Shown piece by piece: positions 1-9,622 of a stretch of DNA of 64,000 nucleotides. Origin of the DNA: Aplidium turbinatum. Lineage: Eukaryota > Chordata > Ascidiacea > Aplousobranchia > Polyclinidae. The translations under genes and the position numbers were made by a program. How positions within the stretch are numbered: position 1 is the first letter of the stretch; every line of letters starts with the position of its first letter. The DNA lies in contig OU964918.1 in the NCBI GenBank assembly GCA_918807975.1, positions 38,238,477 through 38,302,476 on the forward strand. The letters are read 5' to 3'. Under the pieces are notes generated by a model. It was given only the letters and a program-made list of their open reading frames with translations. It had not been told where the DNA came from and did not search any database.

Positions 1-114
1 CTTTGTAGCAATGTATGGTGGAAAAAAAATTGAAACCTTTACGAAACTCAGGTTAGTTTTAAAAGTATTGGCTAAGTCGGTTATTGTACAGTGTGTATTT
101 CTCACGGTTATAAG

Positions 115-357
115 CAAATTGTTCGTAAGCAATTGTTTGTAAAGCAATTGTTCGTAAGCAATTGTTCGTAAACTGTTTTTCGTAAAATGAAATCCGTAAA
201 ACAATTCTTCGTAAAGCATTTCTTCGTAGGCTATACATCAAATTTTAACTGCATGCACGAAAAAATGCTTTAGGAAGAATTGTTTTACGAAGAATTAATT
301 TTACGAACAAATGCTTACGAACAATTGCTTTACGAACAATTGCTTACGAACAATTTG
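115..357. repeat. Fold-back element built from a 14-bp unit
   Basis: The left arm (about 115-178) carries repeats of GCAATTGTTCGTAA. The right arm (about 298-357) carries the reverse complement, ending CGAACAATTTG. The centre also has shorter inverted matches around AAGCATTTCTTCG and CGAAGAAT. Each arm is about 60 bp with few mismatches, so a single strand could form a long hairpin. No coding capacity or target duplication is clear. It may be a MITE-like or fold-back transposon. Confidence 0.6.
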
Positions 358-617
358 TCGGACACCATTTCTCACTGGAGATCACTTTATATTACTCTAG
401 TACAGAAAATTAATGAACCACATAACAAATCAGCATTTTAGCACGAATCTGAAAGGCATTGCATTTGTGAATAAGAGTGTAACATTTTAACTAAATTAAC
501 GCAGAAGAGAGGCAATTTAAGATAATTTCCTTGATCTTTTAAACATCCCTGTAATAAGTTATTATTTCATATACCTTCCATTATTAATTTTACTTTAGAC
601 AATGAAAGTATAAGGAG

Positions 618-1266
618 ATGGCAACCCAGGGTGTGTTGGAACCAGAAAAAATGCCACCAACAAGCAGAGCAGCTTATTACGATGCTCTTCGTGCACATTA
701 TCAAGTAACCATACGGAAATTGTTAAGCAATAGGGAAATAGAGTCAAAGGAAGAGGATTGGGGCTGGAAACTTGAAGACAACAATTTATTATTCTCCAAT
801 AATGACGGACAAAAAAGTTGCTCCAGAGTGTGTCTTGCAGGTTATAAGATGCAAATGCCAATCAACTAAGAATCGATGTGGTACAAAGAGATGCTCATGT
901 AAGAAGCATGACCTCAGTTGTGTAACAGCATGCAGTAGTTGTCACGGTGAAGGATGTGAAAATAAAGAGGTGAAACAATTCTTCAGCTAAATGTTTTCTA
1001 ATTTCTTGGACAATCAAGCTTTTAGTTAATTATGATGAAAATAAGTATAAAACGCCATAATTCATTACAACAGAAGCAAGTCATGTGACCATCATTTTAG
1101 TTGTATGGAGTGACTTTAACTATTTATATGTCAGGTGACATGCAGTCAGATCAGATATTTCATATCTTAAGATCAATGTTATTAATTTTAGATACTCGAA
1201 GTTTACGAATCAAGTGATGATGATAACGACGATGACGATGGACGGAATATATTTGATTTATTCTAA
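618..1266 (+). pseudogene. Cysteine-rich (CXC-like) protein C-terminus, frame-broken
   Basis: Two exons can be read: 618-969 with donor GAG|GTGAAA, and 1192-1266 after TTTTAG, ending TAA. Exon 1 starts MATQGVLEPEKMPPTSRAAY and includes a DWGWKL motif, then in another frame a Cys-rich run (IRCKCQSTKNRCGTKRCSCK, then CSSCHGEGC). Exon 2 is acidic and ends GRNIFDLF. From memory this resembles the C-terminal part of a family common in invertebrate genomes, often inside mobile DNA, with a WGW motif, a tesmin/TSO1-like Cys cluster and an acidic tail. The frame changes near position 790, which no intron could explain, so it is a pseudogene, a sequencing error, or a broken transposon gene. An in-frame stop lies at 603 upstream of the chosen ATG. 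The function is not known to me. Confidence 0.45.
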
Positions 1267-2030
1267 TATAAAATATGGAAATGTCAGTACTTGGACATTG
1301 GTTACAAGATTTAAAAAAATTTATGAACTGAAATTTGTTATAAAAGATCCTTTACTATTTAGGTCGGTGTTTTTTTTGTAGTGTCCCAAAATGTAAAAAT
1401 CTTGTATTTCACATTTTTTGACATAATTTCTACAATTTTTCTATTTACCGGTCAACATTTGTTCAGTGTGGTGTATTTTAATGTCAAAAATATGTCAATA
1501 TTGGTTTGGGAGTAATTCAGAATAAAATATTCCAAAAATTATATTCAGCAACTTTTGAATTTCTCCACTATATAGGCTACAATTGGTTTTAATTTTCCAC
1601 TTTTATGGAGACTTGTTGTTTATCTATTGAGTATTCCAAAATCAGTTTGAAGAGTAACTTCGGATGGGAAATTGTACAGTTTTTTGTAAGCTCTGGTTTA
1701 ACAATGGAGTAATTCATTGCTTGTCACTCCTCCTTGTCACACCAGGCTAAAGCCAAATGGTAAATTCTGCCTTATAGTCCGCATTTAATGGCGAATAACT
1801 TCAAATGTGCGTATTTTTTGACTATAGTTCTTTTGTGAAAGTGATTCAGTATGAAATTATCTTTCGAATGAGGTATAAAATATCAATTTTAGACGATTTC
1901 GAATTTTTGGCCTATGGGGGCTGCGGCCATTATGGAAAAATGGCCAAAACTCACTATTCCCAAGGGGGATTCACGGGGCTTTTTTTTGGTGACTCCACAT
2001 CACCAATTGAACCTCCTGACAAAGTTTCAG
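1267..2030. other. No recognisable gene
   Basis: AT-rich sequence with T-runs. Short open frames around 1805-2077 have no recognisable motif. The stretch 1785-2060 reads like an old dispersed repeat, but no ends are visible. Confidence 0.5.
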
Positions 2031-2031
2031 C

Positions 2032-2280
2032 TTGGTATTATTTTTTTCCGGGTCAAATCATTCAGCGACTGGACTAATAATATCTGTAACGATCAATGCA
2101 TCCTTCCAACCGCTACATGGTGCAGAAACTTGGAACCTTACAAAGAAATTAATACTTGAACTAAGAACTATGCAGAGAGCACATGAACGAATCATGATGG
2201 GTTTAACATTGCGAGATAAAAAGACTGCCGAATGGATCAGAAATCAAACGAAATTACGAGATATATTAAGGTACCGGTAG
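2032..2280 (+). mobile_element. LINE fragment, reverse-transcriptase ORF tail
   Basis: A forward frame reads HGAETWNLTKKLILELRTMQ followed by RAHERIMMGLTLRDKKTAEW. This is the typical region after the reverse-transcriptase fingers/palm in RTE/CR1-type non-LTR retrotransposons (YGAETW, TLRDRK, EWIR motifs). Only about 60 residues survive and both ends are lost. It lies downstream of the mevalonate kinase gene, on the opposite strand. Confidence 0.7.
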
Positions 2281-2403
2281 TTAAGTATCAAATTTAAATA
2301 TGAAGAAAAGTGGGAAAAGTTTATAAAATAAATAGTTTCACAACATTATATTTTCATTTTGATCAATACAATTTGTGTGATCGAGATGGGTCGCGGTTTC
2401 ATC

Positions 2404-2409
2404 TTTATT
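2404..2409 (-). terminator. Candidate MVK poly(A) signal
   Basis: AATAAA on the minus strand (TTTATT on plus), about 180 bases past the MVK stop codon. This is the expected spacing for a short 3' UTR. Its use is inferred. Confidence 0.35.
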
Positions 2410-2590
2410 GGTAAACTTGGGTGGTGACTTATGAAAGGTTGAGAACCACAGTTCTAAAAGAATTTCGCGAGCCCAACGTAACTTTGCCAATAAGAATAAA
2501 ATGTAACAGCAGCATAACTTTCTAATCAACCACTGAAGTGCCATCAGTTGCACTGTGCAGGCGCAGCGGTTGTCAACACAACTGTCTTCA

Positions 2591-5500
2591 TTAAAAGCTT
2601 AAAATTTCCACTCCATTGCCACCAAGCATAGCTTGCCAGCTGTCAAAACCCTGAGCTTCTAATGTTCCCCGGAGATCCTCAACTTGTTCCGCTGTACAAG
2701 AGTTCTCGAGCAAAATAATGGCACAACCTCCTCCGCCAGCCCCGGTTAGTTTACATGCAAAACCTCGATCTGATGCTATTCGGAATATATCGTCAAGTTT
2801 AGGGTGACCAACTCCAATGCAGTTGAGTAAGTGTTGGTTCATGCAAATTAAGTCCTGCAAGAATATTGATAATGATAATTATATAATCTTCTTACAGTAA
2901 AGTGCAATAAACCTTAAAGTTGTGCTCGTAGTTAACTAGTACTACGTTTCAAATGTGTTTATGTCAAACGTCAAAATGTTGCGGCAAATATGCTGATAAC
3001 TATTTTAATATTACATAACGATATGAGATTTTTTATGAAGAGCAGCGTGCGAGTTGCACGTGGAACCGGATTCGAAAACACGTTTAGGTCGCTCGGTCTG
3101 TTATAAGAACGTACCTTCAGCGAATCATAAAACCCATCTAGGCAGGCTTCATCATTAGATCGAGACATTTCCATGTATAACTGTTCTGCTGCTACACTAA
3201 CTTCATGAATGGAGTTCATGGTAAGATTCATGATAGTTGGAAACTGAAATGCAATAATTCAAGCTTGTTAATGTTTTCCTCTTGCAGTGTAGACAACCTT
3301 CCAGAGATTCTTTCACCTTTTTAGACTTCACTTTGACAGCTGACACAAGCGCTTTGGTATTTCTTGAAACTCCACTGTCTATGACGAGCAATTTCAGCTT
3401 CGGAAATCTGAAACGTATTAACATCGTAATGATTTCAGATATATACATGTAAGTTTTATCGCGTTTTATGATTATACACATGAAATCACATATTGTAACA
3501 CTAATTTTTGAAGCATAACCAATAACACCTTGACAAATGATTGGCTACTCCGTTTTCATAAGTAAGAGCACCACCAAACGTGGAAACGGAATTGTCAATG
3601 CCTGAAGGAGTTCCATGAATCACTTTTTCCATTTCAAATGCGTTTTCACATATACGAGCCAGTGACACTTCATCAAAAGCATAACCTAAAATACAGACAT
3701 TCAGGAAAGTAATCACCAAGCAACTGGATTATTGCAATACAGTATGAATGAAATTGTCATCACAATCACACTGTCATCACAAATGGTTAAACGACTTGAG
3801 GCATTTGAAATGTTGATTTATAGAAGAATGCTTAAAATTTCATGGAAGGATAAAATCACAAACAAAGATGTATATATATACTATCTAGAATACAAACCAA
3901 CATGGAAGTTCTACAAAACAACTAAATCAAGAAAATTGAAATATTTTGGCCACATGATTCGCAATAATTCTATTCAAAGACAACTACTAAAAGGAAAAAT
4001 GAACGGCAAACGAAATAGGGGCAGACCACCAAGAATTTGGACTAATGATATTGAAGACTGGTCAGGACTTATCTACAAAACTGCAGTAAAAAATCTCACA
4101 ACAAAGAAACTTGGCGTCTCATTGCCTCCAACCCTCGACGAGAGGAAGGAACTTAATGATGATGATGAATGAAATTCGATGAGAATCTTTAGCACATTGG
4201 TGTAAAAGTTTGGAAGTTAAAGATACATCAAAAACTTATAGCTTTTAAAAAATACCTTTTTTACATCCACCACTTTCAAATGGAGTAATACGATTACAAA
4301 AAAGCAACAATACTGTAGCTAAACTGACATTATATGCTGCAGATGAACCCAACCCAGCCCCAAATGGAAGGTTATTGCTTTTAACTTCAATGCAAAAGCA
4401 TGGAAAGGGAAGATTTCCTTCCTCGATGATTATCTGAAATAAAACAGAACACAAAGTATAAATTTAGCTTGAAATACTTCTTTACAAACTCTGCACAAAC
4501 TTGTAATGGACTGTGGGTAAAGACTTAACACAAGTAGACAGAAATACAACATTGCATGACGCACGTCGCACATACTTCCAATATGTGATTGTAAACAAAG
4601 TATGGTGCTAGTGATCACTAAGAAAGTTCTTGTGACCATATTCATTTCTCCAAAATATAAAGTGTCTTGCCAATGTTCCGTGGCATAGCCTACTCAATGG
4701 CATCAAGTCAACAATCTTTAGAGCATCACTAAACTTTCTACGTAGATTGTAGATGCAATCTACCTGGCATCAGCACAAGGCTGAGCAGTTACAACACAAC
4801 AACAGGCATTGTGCTTCGCTAATCATATGATGTAGCCTCCACACTAGCCATAGAAACTTTTATCATCAACAAATTTTTCTTGCCAATCAAGTGCAGCAAG
4901 AATTGACAGCCATAGACACATCTTTCACCACTTGAAATCTAAGCTGTTGAGTTTCAAACTACAAAGCACAGTAATCAAACTTACCATGAAGTACCCAAAA
5001 ATGAGTGCAGACATTGCTGTAACTAACAGCAACTTATGTTTTTCTTTTTCAACTTTGCAAATGGATGCAATAAACACCTTTATTTCAGGATGCCACTGTC
5101 CTATATGCTTGGATGCAGCTCCAAATTTCTGTAAGCAGGCCTGGTACAGGTCATGAAGTGCCTGCACTTCAATGGAATGAATCAATGAAGTATCTGGATG
5201 AAGGTTTGGCATAGAGATGTTGATCATGTCAGCATTGTGCAAGACATTTAATTTTACCTGTAAGAAATTACACTGCTAAACATTTTGATTATGAGTGGCC
5301 TATGGATTATATCAACAACCTGCTATAAAATATGTATATGAATAACGTGCCATGCCTGACGTTAAATGTTTGCTTTGATGTTCCTCAACCAGCGTGTCAT
5401 GGCACCACACCACATCTTTCAAGTGAGTTACAAAATGTAGCAAATAGTATGCTAGAATGCAAATCACCTACACATGTACAAAAGAACAACCAACTTTTCA

Positions 5501-5813
5501 TTTTTGATGACACTTTAATTTGGCAGCAGAAAGGCAGGTTATTTTTGTTAATGGTCCATTTTTTTGTGCCTACAATAGCTTTCCTTATTGATTGCCATAA
5601 ATAAATGAACCATTGATATTTGTGAAGTAGATACTATTACGTCGATGGTCGCAAATTCATATATGGACCTTATAGTATACCGTAGCCTACAATCTTACAT
5701 ACCTGAACAGTCCCATTTATTGCACAAGCAATTGCCTTTTTTTGATACACAACAGCATGCTCTCCATGCAAAATTATCTTTCCAGGAGCAACTGCAATAA
5801 TGGGTTTAGACAT
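2591..5813 (-). CDS. MVK: Mevalonate kinase, complete seven-exon gene
   Basis: Catalyses ATP-dependent phosphorylation of mevalonate to mevalonate-5-phosphate in isoprenoid/sterol synthesis (cytosol or peroxisome). Exons on the minus strand: 5813-5703, 5257-4985, 4433-4256, 3685-3529, 3407-3317, 3243-3115, 2854-2591. All junctions are GT-AG with consistent phase, giving 1203 nt and 400 aa against 396 in human. GHMP-kinase motifs are present: APGKIILHGEH at residues 9-19 (Lys12), PFGAGLGSSAA at 151-161 (phosphate loop, Ser158/159), HGTPSGIDN at 211-219 with Glu207 and Asp218 spaced as the human Mg ligand and catalytic base, and KLTGAGGGGC at 348-357. The donor of exon 5 was set at AAG|GTGAAA because a later GT breaks the frame, while this one gives the family's K-F-P junction. 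A LINE fragment lies in intron 3 and a diverged dispersed repeat in intron 2. The gene looks functional. Confidence 0.96.
3732..4172 (+). mobile_element. LINE fragment in MVK intron 3
   Basis: An open frame on the strand opposite MVK encodes the C-terminal tail of a non-LTR retrotransposon polymerase. It contains RLEAFEMLIYRRMLKISWKD, KLKYFGHMIR and GKRNRGRPPRIWTNDIEDW, the usual tail of endonuclease/reverse-transcriptase ORFs. The frame ends in an Asp-rich stretch from an ATG/GAT run. About 140 residues are open without a stop, so it is not very old. No catalytic domain remains here. Confidence 0.8.
4760..4925 (+). repeat. Diverged dispersed repeat in MVK intron 2
   Basis: The segment starting CATCAGCACAAGGCTGA and containing CTTCGCTAATCATA, TGTAGCCTCCACACTAGCCA and GACAGCCATAGACAC matches in order the sequence at 33495-33665 with many substitutions. 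It is one family member of a repeat of unknown class. Confidence 0.6.
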
Positions 5814-6053
5814 AACAGCTGCTTGTATGTCAATGCACCATCATCATTTACTAGGCCTATTTATTAAATATACATTACACAACTCAAGAATTATACTTCA
5901 TTTCATCTACAGTCTAGGGTAAAGATTTGGTAGCCTAGTATTCTATTTCATTTGTTTCCCACTGTATTTATTATGTAATTTATCATAAAAAGTAAAAAAG
6001 CACTACTGTACTATGATTGCAACACCATTGTTATTATTTAGTCAAATTACTCT

Positions 6054-6076
6054 ATTGGTCAAAAAATTCAACCAAT
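6054..6076. promoter_or_regulatory. Paired CCAAT boxes upstream of MVK
   Basis: ATTGG (6054-6058) and CCAAT (6072-6076) lie about 250 bases upstream of the MVK start codon, so they are present on both strands. CCAAT boxes are common in sterol-pathway promoters. The sequence is otherwise AT-rich and the assignment is speculative. The rest of 5814-6473 shows nothing recognisable. Confidence 0.2.
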
Positions 6077-6473
6077 AAAATAACAGAAAACACAGGCTGA
6101 TATTCAATCAAATATAGTTATTACTCTCTCAAGAGTCTAATCTAAACCCTTAACAATAACAGCCTGTTTCACCTAAAAGGAGGATCATCATAAGGTCCTT
6201 ATTCAAATAGAAATATTGAAAATATTCAAATAAAAATTTGTTTAGACTGATATTCAAGTATTTTCATGCTAACAAAGGATCTCATTGGTTTAAACCACCA
6301 TAAGTCTGAGACTGAAATGCAACCTTTTATCTATCTTGTTACTTGGTGGAAAGCTTAAAACTTACAAGACCTGCAACAGAGATCATATAGCCAACATCAA
6401 GATAGGTGAACATATTTTATCCTTAAAATTGCAGTCATCAACTTTCCCCTCTGTCATGCATGCAGTGAACACT

Positions 6474-6786
6474 GATCGGCAGCAGTGGCCGAGTGGTTAG
6501 CGCGTTGGGCTCGCAGTGGAGAGCCTGCATGTTCGACTCCAACCACCCGCACTTGCTGTTGTTTCTCTGGGCAAGAAACTTTACGATAATTGCCTCTACC
6601 CAGTGATCGATTTCGAGTAATGGGTAGTACCAAATTTAAGTCATAAGTAGAGTAGACAACCGGAAACAGACATTGCAGTCGGCTGCAGCGTGAGTCAGGT
6701 GTACATCGGAAAGCGTACACCGATGCATAGCGCTCAAGTCCGCTTTCACGCAATGCAGGATAAAGATAATAAAACAAACAAACAAT
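6474..6786 (+). mobile_element. tRNA-derived SINE, copy 1
   Basis: The head GGCAGCAGTGGCCGAGTGG carries a pol III A box (TGGCCGAGTGG) and a B box (TGTTCGACTCC), as in Ser/Leu-type tRNAs. A body follows with CTGGGCAAGAAACTTTACGA, and the tail ends in AAACAAACAAACAA. The same unit recurs at 29032-29341. The GGCAAGAAACTTTA part resembles central domains shared by several animal SINE families, from memory. No convincing target duplication is seen for this copy. Confidence 0.85.
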
Positions 6787-6984
6787 GTTGGCACTTGGCA
6801 GCCACATTTTTCCGTACGTAGTTGGCTGGAAGATATATGCAGTCCACCTGATTTATCAACAAAGCAAAAATAGTCATTAATAAAACCCAAAACTGCAAAT
6901 TTGCAAGGTTAGGCTAGTTTGCAAGATAAAAAAAGTTGTTGCAGCATAAAAGTCAGGTTTCCTCTTGTTGAACTCAAGTGCGGT

Positions 6985-7085
6985 ATGATTATTGATCTGT
7001 CCACTAGGTGCCGCTGAAAGCAGTCCTTGAAACACTTGAAACACGCTATAAAGCGCACACCTCGAGTCGAATCAGCACCGCTATC
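6985..7085 (-). mobile_element. Second SINE-like family, partial copy
   Basis: On the minus strand it reads GGTGCTGATTCGACTCGAG, then GGACTGCTTTCAGCGGCACC and TAGTGGACAGATCAATAA. This matches 13147-13254 on the plus strand, which has GGTTCGACTCC (B box) and TTCAGCGGCACCTAATGG. The family therefore has a pol III-like B box and a conserved 3' domain. Both copies lack a clear 5' head. Confidence 0.5.
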
Positions 7086-8759
7086 GGGCCGGAGATCCTG
7101 AAAATGCAGACTGACAAAAATTGGTTTCAGCTTGAATAAGTTTTAAGTTACAACTTTAAGTTACCAACAACTTGACGATCGAAACATAGCGCTGATATCA
7201 ATTTCACGCTCTAGTAGTTATGGCCAAGGTTTGTGACGTGTTATCATCAACAACAACTGGCACCTCTTGCTCAGTGTTCTAATTTTTAGGAAATTTGTCT
7301 CCAGATTGGGAATTTTATGCCTACTTTGGACAAAGTAGGGGAAACTTCTTGCCTTGGTTCACTTGCTGCACTGATTAAATATAGTGAAGTTTGTGCTGAA
7401 ATCTGCTAAAAAACACTTAATTTGTACATCTTTTTGAATTGATCCATCAACATCAATTTTTACTCAACAATAGCGACTGTTTTGTATTGAACTTTGAGCT
7501 ATAGTGGAGTAACAGTTGAGACTAGAACTGGAGCATTCCTAGTTGTCCTTGGTGAGTTTTATATGTAATTAAGCATGAATGCTTCTGCTGGTTGAATTGA
7601 ATTGGTCTTCCTTGATTTTGTTTACCGTTGATCAGTTTTGATAACAGAAGAGTTTCATTTTAAACTGAATTTATTAGATGTCGTATTCAATGCCCCGACC
7701 AGAAAAACTGATGTTTGCTGTCTTGTTGAAGCAGGGGAGTTTCTCTTACCGCACCATAGTTTCAGTTTGTTTTTATTTCTGACCATTACAATCCAAAACA
7801 ATATATGCCAGACATAGCAGAGGTCTAGAAAAGGAAAGAGCAACAAAATGCGTAGCCTACTTTACAACATGCATGATACCAAAGCAGGACAATCAGTTTC
7901 AAATATGGCATGGTCGTAATTCCTTAATACAGCACAGTCGCAACACTTTTGTGAATATGTTCAGTTCTTAAAATTTAAAAATTCTTAACAATTGTATGTG
8001 GAATGTGTTAATGATATTGTAAAGCACTTTTTAATGTTTGTTTTCATGTTTCATAGGCATAAGTAAAAATGAGAAAAGCAAGTGTTTGTTATAGCTGAAG
8101 TTTTAAAGCTATGACAAAGTACTGTTCCGTATGAACTGATTTGTTGTATAAATTTACTACAGTACTTCAGCATTTTCCATAGGATACATCATATACGATA
8201 CTAGTACCTTATTTCTTGTATCTTCCTACTTAACAGCTGTGACTGGTTCAATACAATTTTATGTAGGCTATTTTATGTATATATCAAAAACACACATTAT
8301 TATTTTTGAATAAAGAGAAAATCAAAGTTTATTGCCATCCTTGATGAAAAGGAATATGCTTGATAGCTCAGTAGATAAACACTTTACTCGGATTTGCAAA
8401 CAAAAGATTGCAAGATCTAACAATGATATTTAATTCACAAGATGTTTGCTGGAATGATTTTGCAGAACCTAATAAAAAGAATAATTTACAGGCAACAAAA
8501 AGGAGAACTTTATTTTATCATCTGTGACTGGGTCAATGACAATGGCTCAATGCTTTTACAAGTATGCAAATCTGACAAGATTAAAGTGTTATAAGAGACT
8601 TGTTCAGTTTAACAATAAGGATTCTCATTTTATCAATCAAAGTTATACATAAATTTTTATTGCAAAAGTGATAGTAGAGAGAGAGAAATTAATTTGTTTG
8701 TTGTAAGAATAGTTCAGTACAAGTATGATCAATACAAAAAAACTAACACCATAAAAGCT
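7086..8759. other. Intergenic AT-rich DNA, possible TMEM263 5' UTR exon
   Basis: No coding exon is recognised. A plausible splice donor (CCTTG|GTGAGT near 7553) could end an untranslated first exon of the TMEM263 gene, whose coding part starts after an acceptor at 9618-9619. This is only a suggestion. Confidence 0.25.
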
Positions 8760-8858
8760 AAAGTTATATCAAGGCAATACTCTCTCTTACTGACAGAGTG
8801 TCAGTAAGTCTCTCTGTAAGACTCTCAGTAAGAAAGAGTATTGCCTTGAAATAACTTT
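8760..8858. repeat. About 100-nt hairpin (inverted repeat)
   Basis: The left arm from 8760 (AAAGTTATATCAAGGCAATA, then CTCTCTCTTACTGA) pairs with the right arm ending at 8858 (TCAGTAAGAAAGAGTATTGC, then CTTGAAATAACTTT). The arms are about 36 bp with few mismatches, and the loop contains CAGTAAGTCTCTCTGTAAGA. This could be a MITE remnant or a small-RNA precursor. It lies about 0.8 kb upstream of the TMEM263 coding start. Confidence 0.65.
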
Positions 8859-9622
8859 CAATTAACTGTGTTCATATTGAAACAAGCTTTTGTCTCCAAG
8901 AATGTGCTTTGACAGTACTTGATATCAGCATTTAAATATTTTAGAACTGCCATTCATTAGTGCATAACCTACTACTTAGGCTGCTTATTTTTATTGAAGT
9001 ACCATACGTTATTTTGTATCACAGATTGTAGTTTATGTCATAGAATTGAGCTGTTTATAAGAGCCTACAACAGTTGTGTATGAGCAAATTTGATATGAAG
9101 GTAATTGCATTGCTTAACAGAAACTGTTTAGTGTCTTCTAACTCTCTAATCAATTATGTTCATGTAAATAGCCTATTTAAGACTTTAATGCAGACTTGCC
9201 TCATCAGGGCATAACTGTTGACTCACTGATCTGGGACACCGTGGTGCAGAGTGCAGACATGTTGCATTCGGGCTTAGCAAAAATTGTTGCCTGTGAGGTG
9301 AAATGCAGATTACAGCTGGCAACCTACATAATCAAGGATTGCTCAGTACTCACTGCACAGATCACCTCATGGTATGAAAGGCTTACTTTCCATTTATGAT
9401 GGTCAAGGATACCAGGCAGTGGCTAACCGACAGATCCCCTGATACCGTACATACACACAAGAAGATGAAAAATTCTTAAATCTTAAAAATAGTTTTATTT
9501 AAAAAGTGTAAAACACTGTGTTGAAATTGTAATATAGGGATTTAAACATTTTCACTAGGGATTTCTATCAACATAATTATTTGATTTTTAAGCAATAAAT
9601 TGCTAATATTATATTATAGGAC
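8859..9622. other. No recognisable gene
   Basis: Open frame 9196-9399 shows no domain that I recognise. An acceptor-like TTATAG ends at 9619, just before the TMEM263 start codon. Confidence 0.4.

Noticed and set aside
3298-3407. Longer version of MVK exon 5 ending at GGAAG|GTTGTC
   Set aside because: It puts the next exon out of frame; the donor AAG|GTGAAA gives a continuous frame and the conserved K-F-P junction.
9196-9399. 67-aa open frame
   Set aside because: No motif, no splice sites in phase with TMEM263, and no supporting neighbour.
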